A stretch of 9,574 bases of DNA from Actinomycetes bacterium (GTDB lineage Bacteria > Actinomycetota > Actinomycetes > Mycobacteriales > Mycobacteriaceae), in NCBI GenBank assembly GCA_023388385.1, contig JAEWGK010000108.1, forward strand, positions 1 through 9,574. The letters are read 5' to 3'. Below are positions 1 to 5,441 of the stretch, piece after piece. Position 1 is the stretch's first letter, and each line of letters opens with the position of its first letter. A program made the position numbers and the translations under genes. The notes under the pieces were generated by a model that saw only the letters and a program-made list of their open reading frames with translations, ran no database searches and was not told the DNA's origin.

Positions 1-158
1 CCCCGCTGCTGCCGGACACCCGCCACCGCTACGTGGTCGAGGACGGTGAGCCGATCGATGCCGTCCGCGTCGACGTCTACCCCGACGGCGGGATGGCCCG
101 GGTCCGCGTCATGGGGACGCTCACGGAGGAGGCGCTGGAGGAGATTCGGAGGCGGTGA
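1..158 (+). CDS. C-terminal end of an unidentified protein (5' truncated)
   Basis: An open frame enters from the left edge (first full codon at base 3) and stops at TGA 156-158, giving the last 51 residues of a protein. The tail reads PLLPDTRHRYVVEDG, continues through a beta-strand-like stretch (AVRVDVYPDGGMARVRV) and ends in a charged helix (TEEALEEIRRR). GC-rich third positions support real coding. I do not recognise the family and too little is left to assign a function. The gene converges with the crotonase gene on the other strand, so the 167-bp gap is a shared 3' region. There is no sign of a frameshift in the visible part. Confidence 0.6.
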   Translation, partial: PLLPDTRHRYVVEDGEPIDAVRVDVYPDGGMARVRVMGTLTEEALEEIRRR

Positions 159-165
159 ACGGCGA

Positions 166-251
166 ACACCGCACTCAACACATCACAACACATCACAACA
201 CATCACTGCGAGTGTGGTGTTGAGTGATGTGTTGGGTGTTGGGTGCGGTGT
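166..251. repeat. Tandem 10-mers and long imperfect inverted repeat, possible bidirectional terminator
   Basis: Three perfect head-to-tail copies of AACACATCAC occupy 177-206, and an inverted copy, GTGATGTGTT, lies at 224-233. In addition 166-180 (ACACCGCACTCAACA) pairs with 237-251 (TGTTGGGTGCGGTGT) over 15 positions, with one G-U wobble in RNA. The tandem copies allow several alternative pairing registers against the right arm. One strand is almost all A/C on the left and G/T on the right, unlike the surrounding coding DNA. The structure sits between two convergent genes, so bidirectional transcription termination is the simplest role, although there is no U-tract. A remnant of a small mobile repeat is an alternative. 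Confidence 0.6.
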
Positions 252-294
252 CGGAACGGGTGTCGCGTGAAACGATGAACGGGGTACCGCTCAT

Positions 295-313
295 GACCCC
301 GGTCGCCCGGGTC
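295..313 (-). terminator. Weak hairpin downstream of the crotonase gene
   Basis: GACCCCGG and CCGGGTC flank a short TCGC spacer and can pair with one bulged base, 13 bases beyond the crotonase stop in its direction of transcription. There is no following U-run, so this is a tentative terminator. It may act with the larger stem-loop at 166-251. Confidence 0.3.
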
Positions 314-325
314 AGCCATCTAGTC

Positions 326-1237
326 TCAATCGTCACCCCGACCCGCCCACGTGCCGCGCCGGGCGAAGGACGCGACCTCGCGGCCCTTCGAGAACGCGGC
401 CTTCCGCGCCCGCGCCGTGTTCTCCCGCGCCAGCAGGGCGATCTGCTCGATGCGCTCGCGGCGGAAGACGGCCCGCGGAGAGCGGGACGCGTCGAGCGTC
501 AGGCGCTTGGCGGCGGCCAGCTGATCGGGGGAGCGGGTCACCAGCTCGGCGATGATTTGCTCGGCGCGGGCACGCGGCACGTCGGAGACGTCCGTGGCCA
601 GGCCCCACTCGGCGGCCGTGGCGCCGTCGAACTCCTCGGCGGTCATGGCCAGGCGCTTCGCGCGGTCCGCGCCGACGGCGTCGACGAGCGTGCGCATGCC
701 CGACATGTCCGGGACCAGGCCCCACTTGGCCTCCATGACGGACCAGCGGGCGTCGGGCGCGGTCACGCGGAAATCCGCGCCGAGCGCCAGCTGCGCGCCG
801 CCGCCGTAGCAGTGGCCGCGCACGACGGCGACGACCGGCACCGGCACGCGCCGCCAGCCCCAGCACGCGCGCTGGAAGACGTTGACGCCGTCCAGCCCCG
901 GCACGAACGCCGCGCCCAGCGCCGTGGGGGAGCGCAGCGCGGAGGCGAAGTCCAGGCCCGCCGAGAACGACGGGCCCGCGCCCTCCAGGATGACGGCGCG
1001 CAGGTCGCGGTCGCCGCGCAGGTCGCGCGAGGCTGCCGCCAGGTCCTTCAGCATGCCGAGCGTGAGGCCGTTGAGCTTGTCCGGCCGGTTCAGCGTGACG
1101 ACGGCCACCGGCGCGCCCGCCACCGTGATCCGCCGGACGTCGACGTACCCGGCGTTTCCGGGGGCGGAGGCGCCGGACCGGGCGGAGGCGCCGGAGGGCG
1201 TGGACGGATCGGACGGGGTGGTGGAGGCATCGGTCAT
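326..1237 (-). CDS. Crotonase / enoyl-CoA hydratase-isomerase family protein
   Basis: A 303-residue cytoplasmic protein of the crotonase superfamily, whose members stabilise a CoA-thioester enolate in an oxyanion hole. The two oxyanion-hole segments are FSAGLD (91-96) and GHCYGGGAQL (141-150). The segment MEAKWGLVPDMSG (168-180) carries E169, matching the second catalytic Glu of enoyl-CoA hydratase, and D177, matching the catalytic Asp of dienoyl-CoA isomerases. The first hydratase Glu position is Q149. Simple hydratase activity is therefore doubtful; an isomerase or other acyl-CoA activity is possible, and the substrate cannot be told. Residues 1-30 are a Ser/Ala/Pro-rich tail containing a short repeat; the fold starts near 31. 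I chose ATG 1237 over an in-frame ATG at 1303 because a TAATCT hexamer lies seven bases upstream, fitting leaderless transcription. The gene lies downstream of sodA, separated by a hairpin. Confidence 0.88.
   Translation of the reverse strand: MTDASTTPSDPSTPSGASARSGASAPGNAGYVDVRRITVAGAPVAVVTLNRPDKLNGLTLGMLKDLAAASRDLRGDRDLRAVILEGAGPSFSAGLDFASALRSPTALGAAFVPGLDGVNVFQRACWGWRRVPVPVVAVVRGHCYGGGAQLALGADFRVTAPDARWSVMEAKWGLVPDMSGMRTLVDAVGADRAKRLAMTAEEFDGATAAEWGLATDVSDVPRARAEQIIAELVTRSPDQLAAAKRLTLDASRSPRAVFRRERIEQIALLARENTARARKAAFSKGREVASFARRGTWAGRGDD
1162..1195 (-). repeat. 18-bp-period tandem duplication inside the crotonase N-terminus
   Basis: The 16-mer at 1162-1177 recurs exactly at 1180-1195, a period of 18 bases. 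On the coding (-) strand it encodes two SGASA units in the low-complexity N-terminal tail. The period is a multiple of three, so the frame is kept. It is probably a replication-slippage duplication in a disordered segment. Confidence 0.7.
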
Positions 1238-1244
1238 GCCCGCG

Positions 1245-1250
1245 AGATTA
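1245..1250 (-). promoter_or_regulatory. Candidate leaderless -10 element (TAATCT) for the crotonase gene
   Basis: Read on the - strand, TAATCT is followed by seven bases and then the ATG at 1237, with no Shine-Dalgarno sequence between. In actinobacteria a TANNNT hexamer about seven bases before the start codon is typical of leaderless genes, where transcription begins at the A of ATG. It is inferred from spacing only; no clear -35 was seen. Confidence 0.45.
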
Positions 1251-1290
1251 GCGGGCGGCCGGGCCCCGGCGGCCGGAACCGCGCACGGCG

Positions 1291-1331
1291 ACGGCCCCGC
1301 CATCGCGCCGTGGAGGCGGTGGCGGGGCCGT
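1291..1331 (-). terminator. Hairpin terminator after sodA
   Basis: ACGGCCCCGCCA (1291-1302) and TGGCGGGGCCGT (1320-1331) form a perfect 12-bp GC-rich stem that can extend inward by a wobble and three more pairs. It lies about 80 bases past the sodA stop and before the crotonase gene, so it probably separates the two transcripts. There is no U-tract. A second small inverted repeat, GGCCGG-AA-CCGGCC (1376-1389), lies closer to the sodA stop. Confidence 0.5.
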
Positions 1332-1412
1332 GGACGGGAATGCGCCGTGCGGGCGGCGCGGTCGTCGGGTTCGCGGGCCGGAACCGGCCGGGCGGCAAGC
1401 CCGGCGGAGGTC

Positions 1413-2018
1413 CTACTTGGAGGACGCGGCGGCGTAGCGCTCGGCGACGTCGTCCCAGTTGAAGACGTTCCAGACGGCCTTGACGTAGTCGGCCTTGACG
1501 TTCTTGTACTGGAGGTAGAAGGCGTGCTCCCACATGTCCAGCATCAGCAGCGGAGTCAGGTTGATGGAGACGTTGCCCTGCTGGTCGGTCAGCTGCTCGA
1601 TGACGAGACGGCCGGCGATGTGGTCGTAGCCCAGGACGGCCCAGCCGGAGCCCTGCAGGGCCAGCGCGGCGTTGGAGAAGTGATCCTTGAACTTCTCGAA
1701 GGAGCCGAAGTCGCGGTTGATGGCCTCGGCCAGCTCGCCGGTCGGCTCGCCGCCGCCGTTCGGGGAGAGGTTCTTCCAGAAGATGGAGTGATTGGTGTGG
1801 CCGCCCAGGTTGAACGCGAGGTTCTTGGACAGGGCGCGGGCCTGGTCCTGGGTGATGCCCTCCTCGCGGGCCTTCTCCAGGGCCTCGAGCGCGGCGTTGG
1901 CGCCGGCGACGTAGGTGGCGTGGTGCTTGGAGTGGTGCAGCTCCATGATCTCGGCGGAGATGTGCGGCTCGAGGGCGTCGTAGGCGTAATCCAGCTCGGG
2001 AAGCTCGTAAACGGCCAT
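1413..2018 (-). CDS. sodA: Superoxide dismutase, Mn/Fe family (probably Mn)
   Basis: A 201-residue enzyme that disproportionates superoxide to hydrogen peroxide and oxygen, of normal length for bacterial Mn/Fe SOD. The four metal ligands are visible: H28 in the ELHHSKHH segment, H77 in [10 protein letters not shown], and D161 and H165 in DMWEHAFY. The active-site gate pair is H32 and Y36. Gly73 and a Gln in the TDQQGN segment (about Q146) sit where Mn-type enzymes have Gly and Gln, whereas mycobacterial Fe-SOD has His, so manganese is the likelier cofactor. There is no signal peptide, so the protein is cytosolic by sequence. The start ATG has an ideal AGGAGGT eight bases upstream. The gene diverges from msrA, a second oxidative-damage gene, across 162 bp. 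Confidence 0.97.
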   Translation of the reverse strand: MAVYELPELDYAYDALEPHISAEIMELHHSKHHATYVAGANAALEALEKAREEGITQDQARALSKNLAFNLGGHTNHSIFWKNLSPNGGGEPTGELAEAINRDFGSFEKFKDHFSNAALALQGSGWAVLGYDHIAGRLVIEQLTDQQGNVSINLTPLLMLDMWEHAFYLQYKNVKADYVKAVWNVFNWDDVAERYAAASSK

Positions 2019-2026
2019 TGTGGGTG

Positions 2027-2033
2027 ACCTCCT
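2027..2033 (-). promoter_or_regulatory. Strong Shine-Dalgarno of sodA
   Basis: On the - strand AGGAGGT lies eight bases before the sodA ATG. It is a near-perfect anti-16S match, fixes the start codon and suggests high translation. Confidence 0.85.
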
Positions 2034-2061
2034 ATTGATTGATTCGTCCTTGTGGTGACCA

Positions 2062-2089
2062 ACTGTACGCAGGTGCGCGAATTATGCAA
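2062..2089 (-). promoter_or_regulatory. Candidate sodA promoter
   Basis: On the - strand TTGCAT (2089-2084) and TACAGT (2067-2062) are separated by 16 bases and resemble a housekeeping sigma promoter. The start point would fall around 2055, giving a leader of about 35 bases that contains the SD. CATAAT (2086-2081) is an alternative -10 with a poorer -35. Confidence 0.45.
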
Positions 2090-2123
2090 CGTCTCGTTTC
2101 CGTAAATGTGAGCGCGAAAACTT

Positions 2124-2137
2124 GTAGATGCATCCAC
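2124..2137. promoter_or_regulatory. Palindrome in the sodA-msrA divergent control region
   Basis: The perfect palindrome GATGCATC (2127-2134) is extended by GT and AC on its outer sides with one mismatched pair, giving a 14-bp dyad. It lies upstream of both candidate promoters, a place where a shared regulator could act. It matches no operator that I can name. Confidence 0.3.
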
Positions 2138-2146
2138 TTGATCGGG

Positions 2147-2174
2147 TTGATGCGCCCCGATCCACCGGTAGCCT
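2147..2174 (+). promoter_or_regulatory. Candidate leaderless promoter of msrA
   Basis: TTGATG (2147-2152), a 16-base spacer and TAGCCT (2169-2174) precede the msrA ATG at 2181 by six bases. No Shine-Dalgarno fits in that gap, so transcription probably starts at or next to the ATG. Confidence 0.5.
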
Positions 2175-2180
2175 GGGCCC

Positions 2181-2876
2181 ATGATCGACCGTGACGCAGC
2201 ATCCGGCCAGGCCGTCGGCGACGCGGCATCCGCCCACGCCCCCGTGCCCCTCCGCGAGGTCGTCGCGGAGCCGATCCCCGCGTGGCGCCACCGCGTCCTC
2301 GGCACCGATGCCGCCGACATCGCCGTCCACCAGGACTCCGGCGACGCCGAGGCCATCCGGCTCGAGGCCGCGGTCGTCGGCGCGGGGTGCTTCTGGGGCG
2401 TCGAAAAGCTCCTGTGGAACACGCCGGGCGTCGTGCACACCGAGCCCGGGTACGCGGGCGGGACGATGGAGGACCCCGACTACCGCACGGTGTGCTCCGG
2501 CCGCACGGGGCACGCGGAGGTCGTCCTCGCCGTCTTCGACCCCGCGCGCGTGACGTACCGCGACCTTGTCCGCCTGGTCCTGGAGAACCACGACCCGACG
2601 CAGGGCAACCGGCAGGGCAACGACATCGGCACGCAGTACCGCTCCGTGCTCTACCCCGTCGACGCGGCGCAGGAGGCGGTGGCCCGGGACGAACTCGACG
2701 CGTATGCGCCGCGCCTGGCCGCCGCCGGCTTCGGTCGCGTGACGACGGAGCTCGTGCCGCTCCGTTCCACGCCGACCGCGCGGTTCCACGTCGCCGAGGA
2801 GGCGCACCGCCAGTACCTCGACGCCAACCCGTTCGGCTACTGCCCGATCCACGCCACGGGCGTGACCTGCGGGTAG
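2181..2876 (+). CDS. msrA: Peptide-methionine (S)-S-oxide reductase MsrA
   Basis: A 231-residue enzyme that reduces methionine-S-sulfoxide in proteins and as free amino acid, regenerated by thioredoxin or, in some actinobacteria, mycoredoxin. The catalytic motif GCFWG is at 69-73 with nucleophile C70. The family stretch ENHDPTQGNRQGNDIGTQYR follows at 135-154. C221 and the penultimate C230 are candidate resolving cysteines in the C-terminal tail. The roughly 60-residue extension before the catalytic domain, containing the WRHRVLG segment, resembles actinobacterial MsrA and suits the chosen start. The upstream six bases hold no SD, and a -10-like TAGCCT suggests a leaderless message. Divergence from sodA links repair of oxidised methionine with superoxide removal. 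The gene converges on the antitoxin-like gene across a strong hairpin. Confidence 0.97.
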   Translation: MIDRDAASGQAVGDAASAHAPVPLREVVAEPIPAWRHRVLGTDAADIAVHQDSGDAEAIRLEAAVVGAGCFWGVEKLLWNTPGVVHTEPGYAGGTMEDPDYRTVCSGRTGHAEVVLAVFDPARVTYRDLVRLVLENHDPTQGNRQGNDIGTQYRSVLYPVDAAQEAVARDELDAYAPRLAAAGFGRVTTELVPLRSTPTARFHVAEEAHRQYLDANPFGYCPIHATGVTCG

Positions 2877-2961
2877 GAGCGGGACCCGGCCGACCGCGGA
2901 GCCGGTTGCGGCGCGCGGGCTGGCCGGGTGCGGGCGCGTCGTCGCGCGCGGACACAAAACG

Positions 2962-3004
2962 GGGCGGGGCCCGCGAATGATGCGATCATCCGCGGGCCCC
3001 GCCC
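2962..3004. terminator. Very strong shared terminator between msrA and the antitoxin-like gene
   Basis: GGGCGGGGCCCGCG (2962-2975) pairs perfectly with 2991-3004. After one A/C mismatch a further 5-bp stem, ATGAT/ATCAT, closes a three-base GCG loop, giving about 19 pairs. Read on the - strand it is followed by CGTTTTGTGT, so it is a classic intrinsic terminator for the - strand gene. For msrA it supplies the hairpin but no U-run. Confidence 0.8.
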
Positions 3005-3041
3005 GCCGGCGTGAGGGGACCGGAGTCCCCGCCCGGGGGAA

Positions 3042-3221
3042 CTACTCCTGCGGGGCCTCGCCGCCCAGCTTGTCCTTGGCCGCGTCCTGGACCTTGTCGA
3101 CGGTGTCGGCGTACTTGTCGCCGGTGCGCTTGTCGAACTCATCGCCGGCGCGCTCGATGCCCTGCTCGACCTTGTCGGGGTTGTCGGACGCGAACTGCTT
3201 GGCCTTGTCGATGATGCCCAT
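3042..3221 (-). CDS. MT0933/Rv0909-type antitoxin-like small protein
   Basis: A 59-residue, highly charged, probably all-helical protein starting MGIIDKAKQFASDNPDKVEQ and continuing through DEFDKRTGDKYADTVDKVQD. The pattern of an MGI(I/L)DKAK start, then DKVE, a K-T-G-KY-DT segment and a Lys/Asp-rich tail, matches the family named after the M. tuberculosis MT0933 (Rv0909) antitoxin. In that organism the partner is a neighbouring SRPBCC-fold toxin. No such partner is visible here, so an antitoxin role is not supported by context, and many actinobacterial homologues may serve another, perhaps stress-linked, role. GGAAGGA at 3231-3237 lies nine bases before the ATG and supports the start. A strong intrinsic terminator follows the stop. 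Confidence 0.8.
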   Translation of the reverse strand: MGIIDKAKQFASDNPDKVEQGIERAGDEFDKRTGDKYADTVDKVQDAAKDKLGGEAPQE

Positions 3222-3453
3222 CTCTGAGGATCCTTCCGTTTGTGTGGTTTCGTTTCCGGCCTGCGCCGGTTTGTTATGGCGTTCACCTTAACGGCGATCC
3301 CGGCGGGATGCAGCCGCCAACGGTGCTTGTCACCGCATTTAGACGTAACCGTTATGTTCACATTGGCCGTGACCAGAGGATTGCCGGAGCGCGGAAAACA
3401 CGGGAAACCGGGCGAAGGCGGCACGGAAGCCGGGAAGGTCAGCGCGCCGGGCG
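3222..3453 (-). other. Intergenic region upstream of the antitoxin-like gene
   Basis: These 232 bases separate two co-directional - strand genes. They are more AT-rich than the flanks around 3270-3290 and 3335-3365, as expected for a promoter, but no -35/-10 pair is convincing. Two small perfect hairpins occur: ATCCC-GGC-GGGAT (3297-3309) and CGGTG-CTTGT-CACCG (3320-3334). An inverted pair, AACGGT (3319-3324) and ACCGTT (3348-3353), brackets the second. No terminator with a U-run was found for the hydrolase gene. Confidence 0.4.
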
Positions 3454-5292
3454 TCACTTCGGGATGATGTTGCGGCGGATCCACTTGCCGACGCGGTCGA
3501 AGCGCACGCCGCCGGCGCCGCCGCGGTCCTCGTCGAACGGCAGGCCCAGCACGGCGGACCAGGCGTGCAGCGCCTCCGTCTCGTACCGGTGGCCGTGGCC
3601 GTCGGCGACGTCGACGCTGACGAGGCCGTCGATGAGCACCTGCCAGAACGTCACCAGCGGCCACCAGCGCATGCCGGGGATCACGTCGCGGCCCACGTGC
3701 TCCCGCAGCCACGCGGGCCGACGCCACGCCAGCGACCAGTCCCACCACACGATGGGGTCGGAGGCGTGCTGCATGTAGACGACCCGTGGGTGCCGCCATT
3801 CGCCAAGGTCATTGCCGTGGAAGTCCCGCCACAGCTCCTCGGGGCGCGTCGCGAAGCGGATGTGCCGGCCGCCGTCGATCACCGGCGCGATGGCGGGGGA
3901 GCCGGGGTCACGGCGCGTCGTCAGGCTCTTCCAGATCGGCGTGAACGAAGGGGTGCCGGACCACACCGCGCCGTCGACGAGCGCCAGCATCTCGTCGGCG
4001 TCCTCGAACGCCCCGTTGCCGCCGTAGGAACCCAGGGACTCGCCGGCGACGATGAGCATCGGCCGATCCTCCGGCGGCAGCAGCGACCATTCGCGATGGA
4101 CGCGCTCGAACAGCGTGTGGCCGGCACGGACCGGGTTGTCGCGGGCCGTCACCCAGGCGATGGGGCTGGGCAGGTCCGAGTACTGCATGGACACCTGCGC
4201 GCAGTCGCCGCCGAGGAGGAACTCGACGCCGGACAGCGCCCACTCCGGCACCCAGCCCGTGCCGGTCGAGGTGTAGATGATGAGGTGATTGCGCCGGAAC
4301 GCGCCCGTGCGGTGCATCTCCCGGACGATGAGCTCCGCCTGTGCGCGGACGGTGCGCCCACGGACGCGCCCCGCGTAGAGGCGGATGGGCTCGAGGCAGT
4401 CGTGCTCGTCGCGGCCCGTGACCGCCGCGATGTCCCGCAGCCGCGGGCCGTCGGCGACGAAGCTGCGGCCCTGCGCGCCGAGGGCGTGCCACGGCTCCAG
4501 CGACCACGGGCTGCCCGACCGCCCCGGCTCCCACGGCTGGTGGCGCCCCGGCATGACCAGGGCGTTGAGGCGCGCCGCGTCGCGTGAGATGCGCTCGGCG
4601 ATGCGGCGGACGACCAGGCGGTCGGCGGTCGTCGCGATCGTCGCGCCGACGATGGCGCCGGCCAGCGCCGGTGCGGCATACCGCGGCAGCCGTGGGGCGA
4701 ACAGGCGCGTGAGCCGGTCGTACGCCAGCTCCGCCAGCGCGGAGAACCCGCGGGTGGCCAGGTACGCGCCCGTGGCGATCGCCGTGCCGCGCAGCTGGCC
4801 GCGGCGGCCCGCCAGCGCGTCGTAGCCGACCAGCTCCGCGATGGTCGCCTGGTGGCCGACCGACCGCGCCCAGATGATCGCCGTGACGCCCGTGAGCGCC
4901 GCCTGCCCCGCGACGGCGAGGACGTCGGAGGTGCGCTCCGACGGTATGACGGCGCGGACCGCGGGCACGCGGCGCAGCCGGGCCGTCGCCGCTGAGAAGC
5001 CGAGGCCCGCCGACAGGCCGATGACGTGGCCGGAGATCTGCGCCAGGAACGTCGTGGCGGCCGTCGACATCGTCGGCCGCGGCATGAGCGACGGGGTGAA
5101 GGCGGCCCAGGAGGCGATCTCCGCGCCGATGAGGCCGGGGGCCAGCAGCGGCATGCGCCCCGTCGCCCGGCGGACCTGCCGCAGCCCCAGGCGCAGGCGG
5201 GTCGAGGCGGCGGTGCCGGGCGCCGCCGGCAGCCCGCGGCGTGCGGCCCCGGCAAGCCGATTCATCGCGCCCCGGACGTCCATGCGGCCCAT
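3454..5292 (-). CDS. Membrane alpha/beta-hydrolase, Abhydrolase_9 (DUF2319) type
   Basis: A protein of about 612 residues with a membrane N-terminus and a catalytic C-terminus, as in actinobacterial Abhydrolase_9 proteins. Hydrophobic segments lie at about 49-66, 82-104, 122-142, 168-188 and 205-222. The C-terminal part has the nucleophile elbow GESLGSYGG (417-425) with Ser419. Asp512 in the HASDPIVWWDW segment is a good acid candidate, and His566 or His568 in DGHGHRY could complete the triad. The substrate is unknown; an envelope lipid or ester is a guess from membrane placement. The start is uncertain. ATG 5292 is used here; in-frame GTG 5364 and ATGs 5283 and 5265 are alternatives, and none has a good SD. 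The gene diverges from ldh and lies behind the antitoxin-like gene on the same strand. Confidence 0.85.
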   Translation of the reverse strand: MGRMDVRGAMNRLAGAARRGLPAAPGTAASTRLRLGLRQVRRATGRMPLLAPGLIGAEIASWAAFTPSLMPRPTMSTAATTFLAQISGHVIGLSAGLGFSAATARLRRVPAVRAVIPSERTSDVLAVAGQAALTGVTAIIWARSVGHQATIAELVGYDALAGRRGQLRGTAIATGAYLATRGFSALAELAYDRLTRLFAPRLPRYAAPALAGAIVGATIATTADRLVVRRIAERISRDAARLNALVMPGRHQPWEPGRSGSPWSLEPWHALGAQGRSFVADGPRLRDIAAVTGRDEHDCLEPIRLYAGRVRGRTVRAQAELIVREMHRTGAFRRNHLIIYTSTGTGWVPEWALSGVEFLLGGDCAQVSMQYSDLPSPIAWVTARDNPVRAGHTLFERVHREWSLLPPEDRPMLIVAGESLGSYGGNGAFEDADEMLALVDGAVWSGTPSFTPIWKSLTTRRDPGSPAIAPVIDGGRHIRFATRPEELWRDFHGNDLGEWRHPRVVYMQHASDPIVWWDWSLAWRRPAWLREHVGRDVIPGMRWWPLVTFWQVLIDGLVSVDVADGHGHRYETEALHAWSAVLGLPFDEDRGGAGGVRFDRVGKWIRRNIIPK

Positions 5293-5347
5293 GATTGCAG
5301 ACCCGCGGCCGCTCCGCTCCCGTCGCGCGGTCCCTCCCGAAGACGCG

Positions 5348-5353
5348 TACAAC
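5348..5353 (+). promoter_or_regulatory. Possible -10 element of ldh
   Basis: TACAAC is the best -10-like hexamer in the 149-bp hydrolase-ldh gap and would give a leader of about 80 bases. No recognisable -35 lies at the right distance. The leader after it is GC-rich and can fold: CGCCC-GT-GGGCG (5365-5376), or alternatively GGGCGG (5371-5376) with CCGCCC (5387-5392). Confidence 0.3.
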
Positions 5354-5441
5354 TGGACCTGCACGCCCGTGGGCGGATCGGCTCGGCCGCCCCCGCCCCG
5401 CGGGCCCCGTCACAGGACCCCGCCCTGAGGAGGCACCCCGG

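Noticed and set aside
177..206. Tandem 10-mers considered as a CRISPR-like array
   Set aside because: The copies are directly adjacent with no spacers and are only 10 bases long; no cas genes are present.
1238..1303. 22-residue N-terminal extension of the crotonase (ATG 1303)
   Set aside because: It overlaps the sodA terminator hairpin and lacks an SD; ATG 1237 has a leaderless -10 at the right distance.
224..1462. Long open frame on the + strand over the crotonase gene (412 codons)
   Set aside because: It is a high-GC shadow: the - strand frame encodes an unmistakable crotonase, and this one gives an Arg/Gly/Ala-rich sequence with no domain.
2034..2180. DtxR (iron) or GlxR box in the sodA-msrA gap
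   Set aside because: No stretch resembles the TTAGGTTAG-type dyad or TGTGA-N6-TCACA.
3281..3300. TAAGGT/CATAAC as the antitoxin-like gene promoter
   Set aside because: No acceptable -35 lies 16-18 bases upstream of either hexamer, so no promoter was annotated.
5295..5441. 49-residue N-terminal extension of LDH
   Set aside because: LDH homology begins at MKVSAGNK, with a perfectly placed GAGGAGG before ATG 5442; the extension is Pro/Arg-rich leader DNA.
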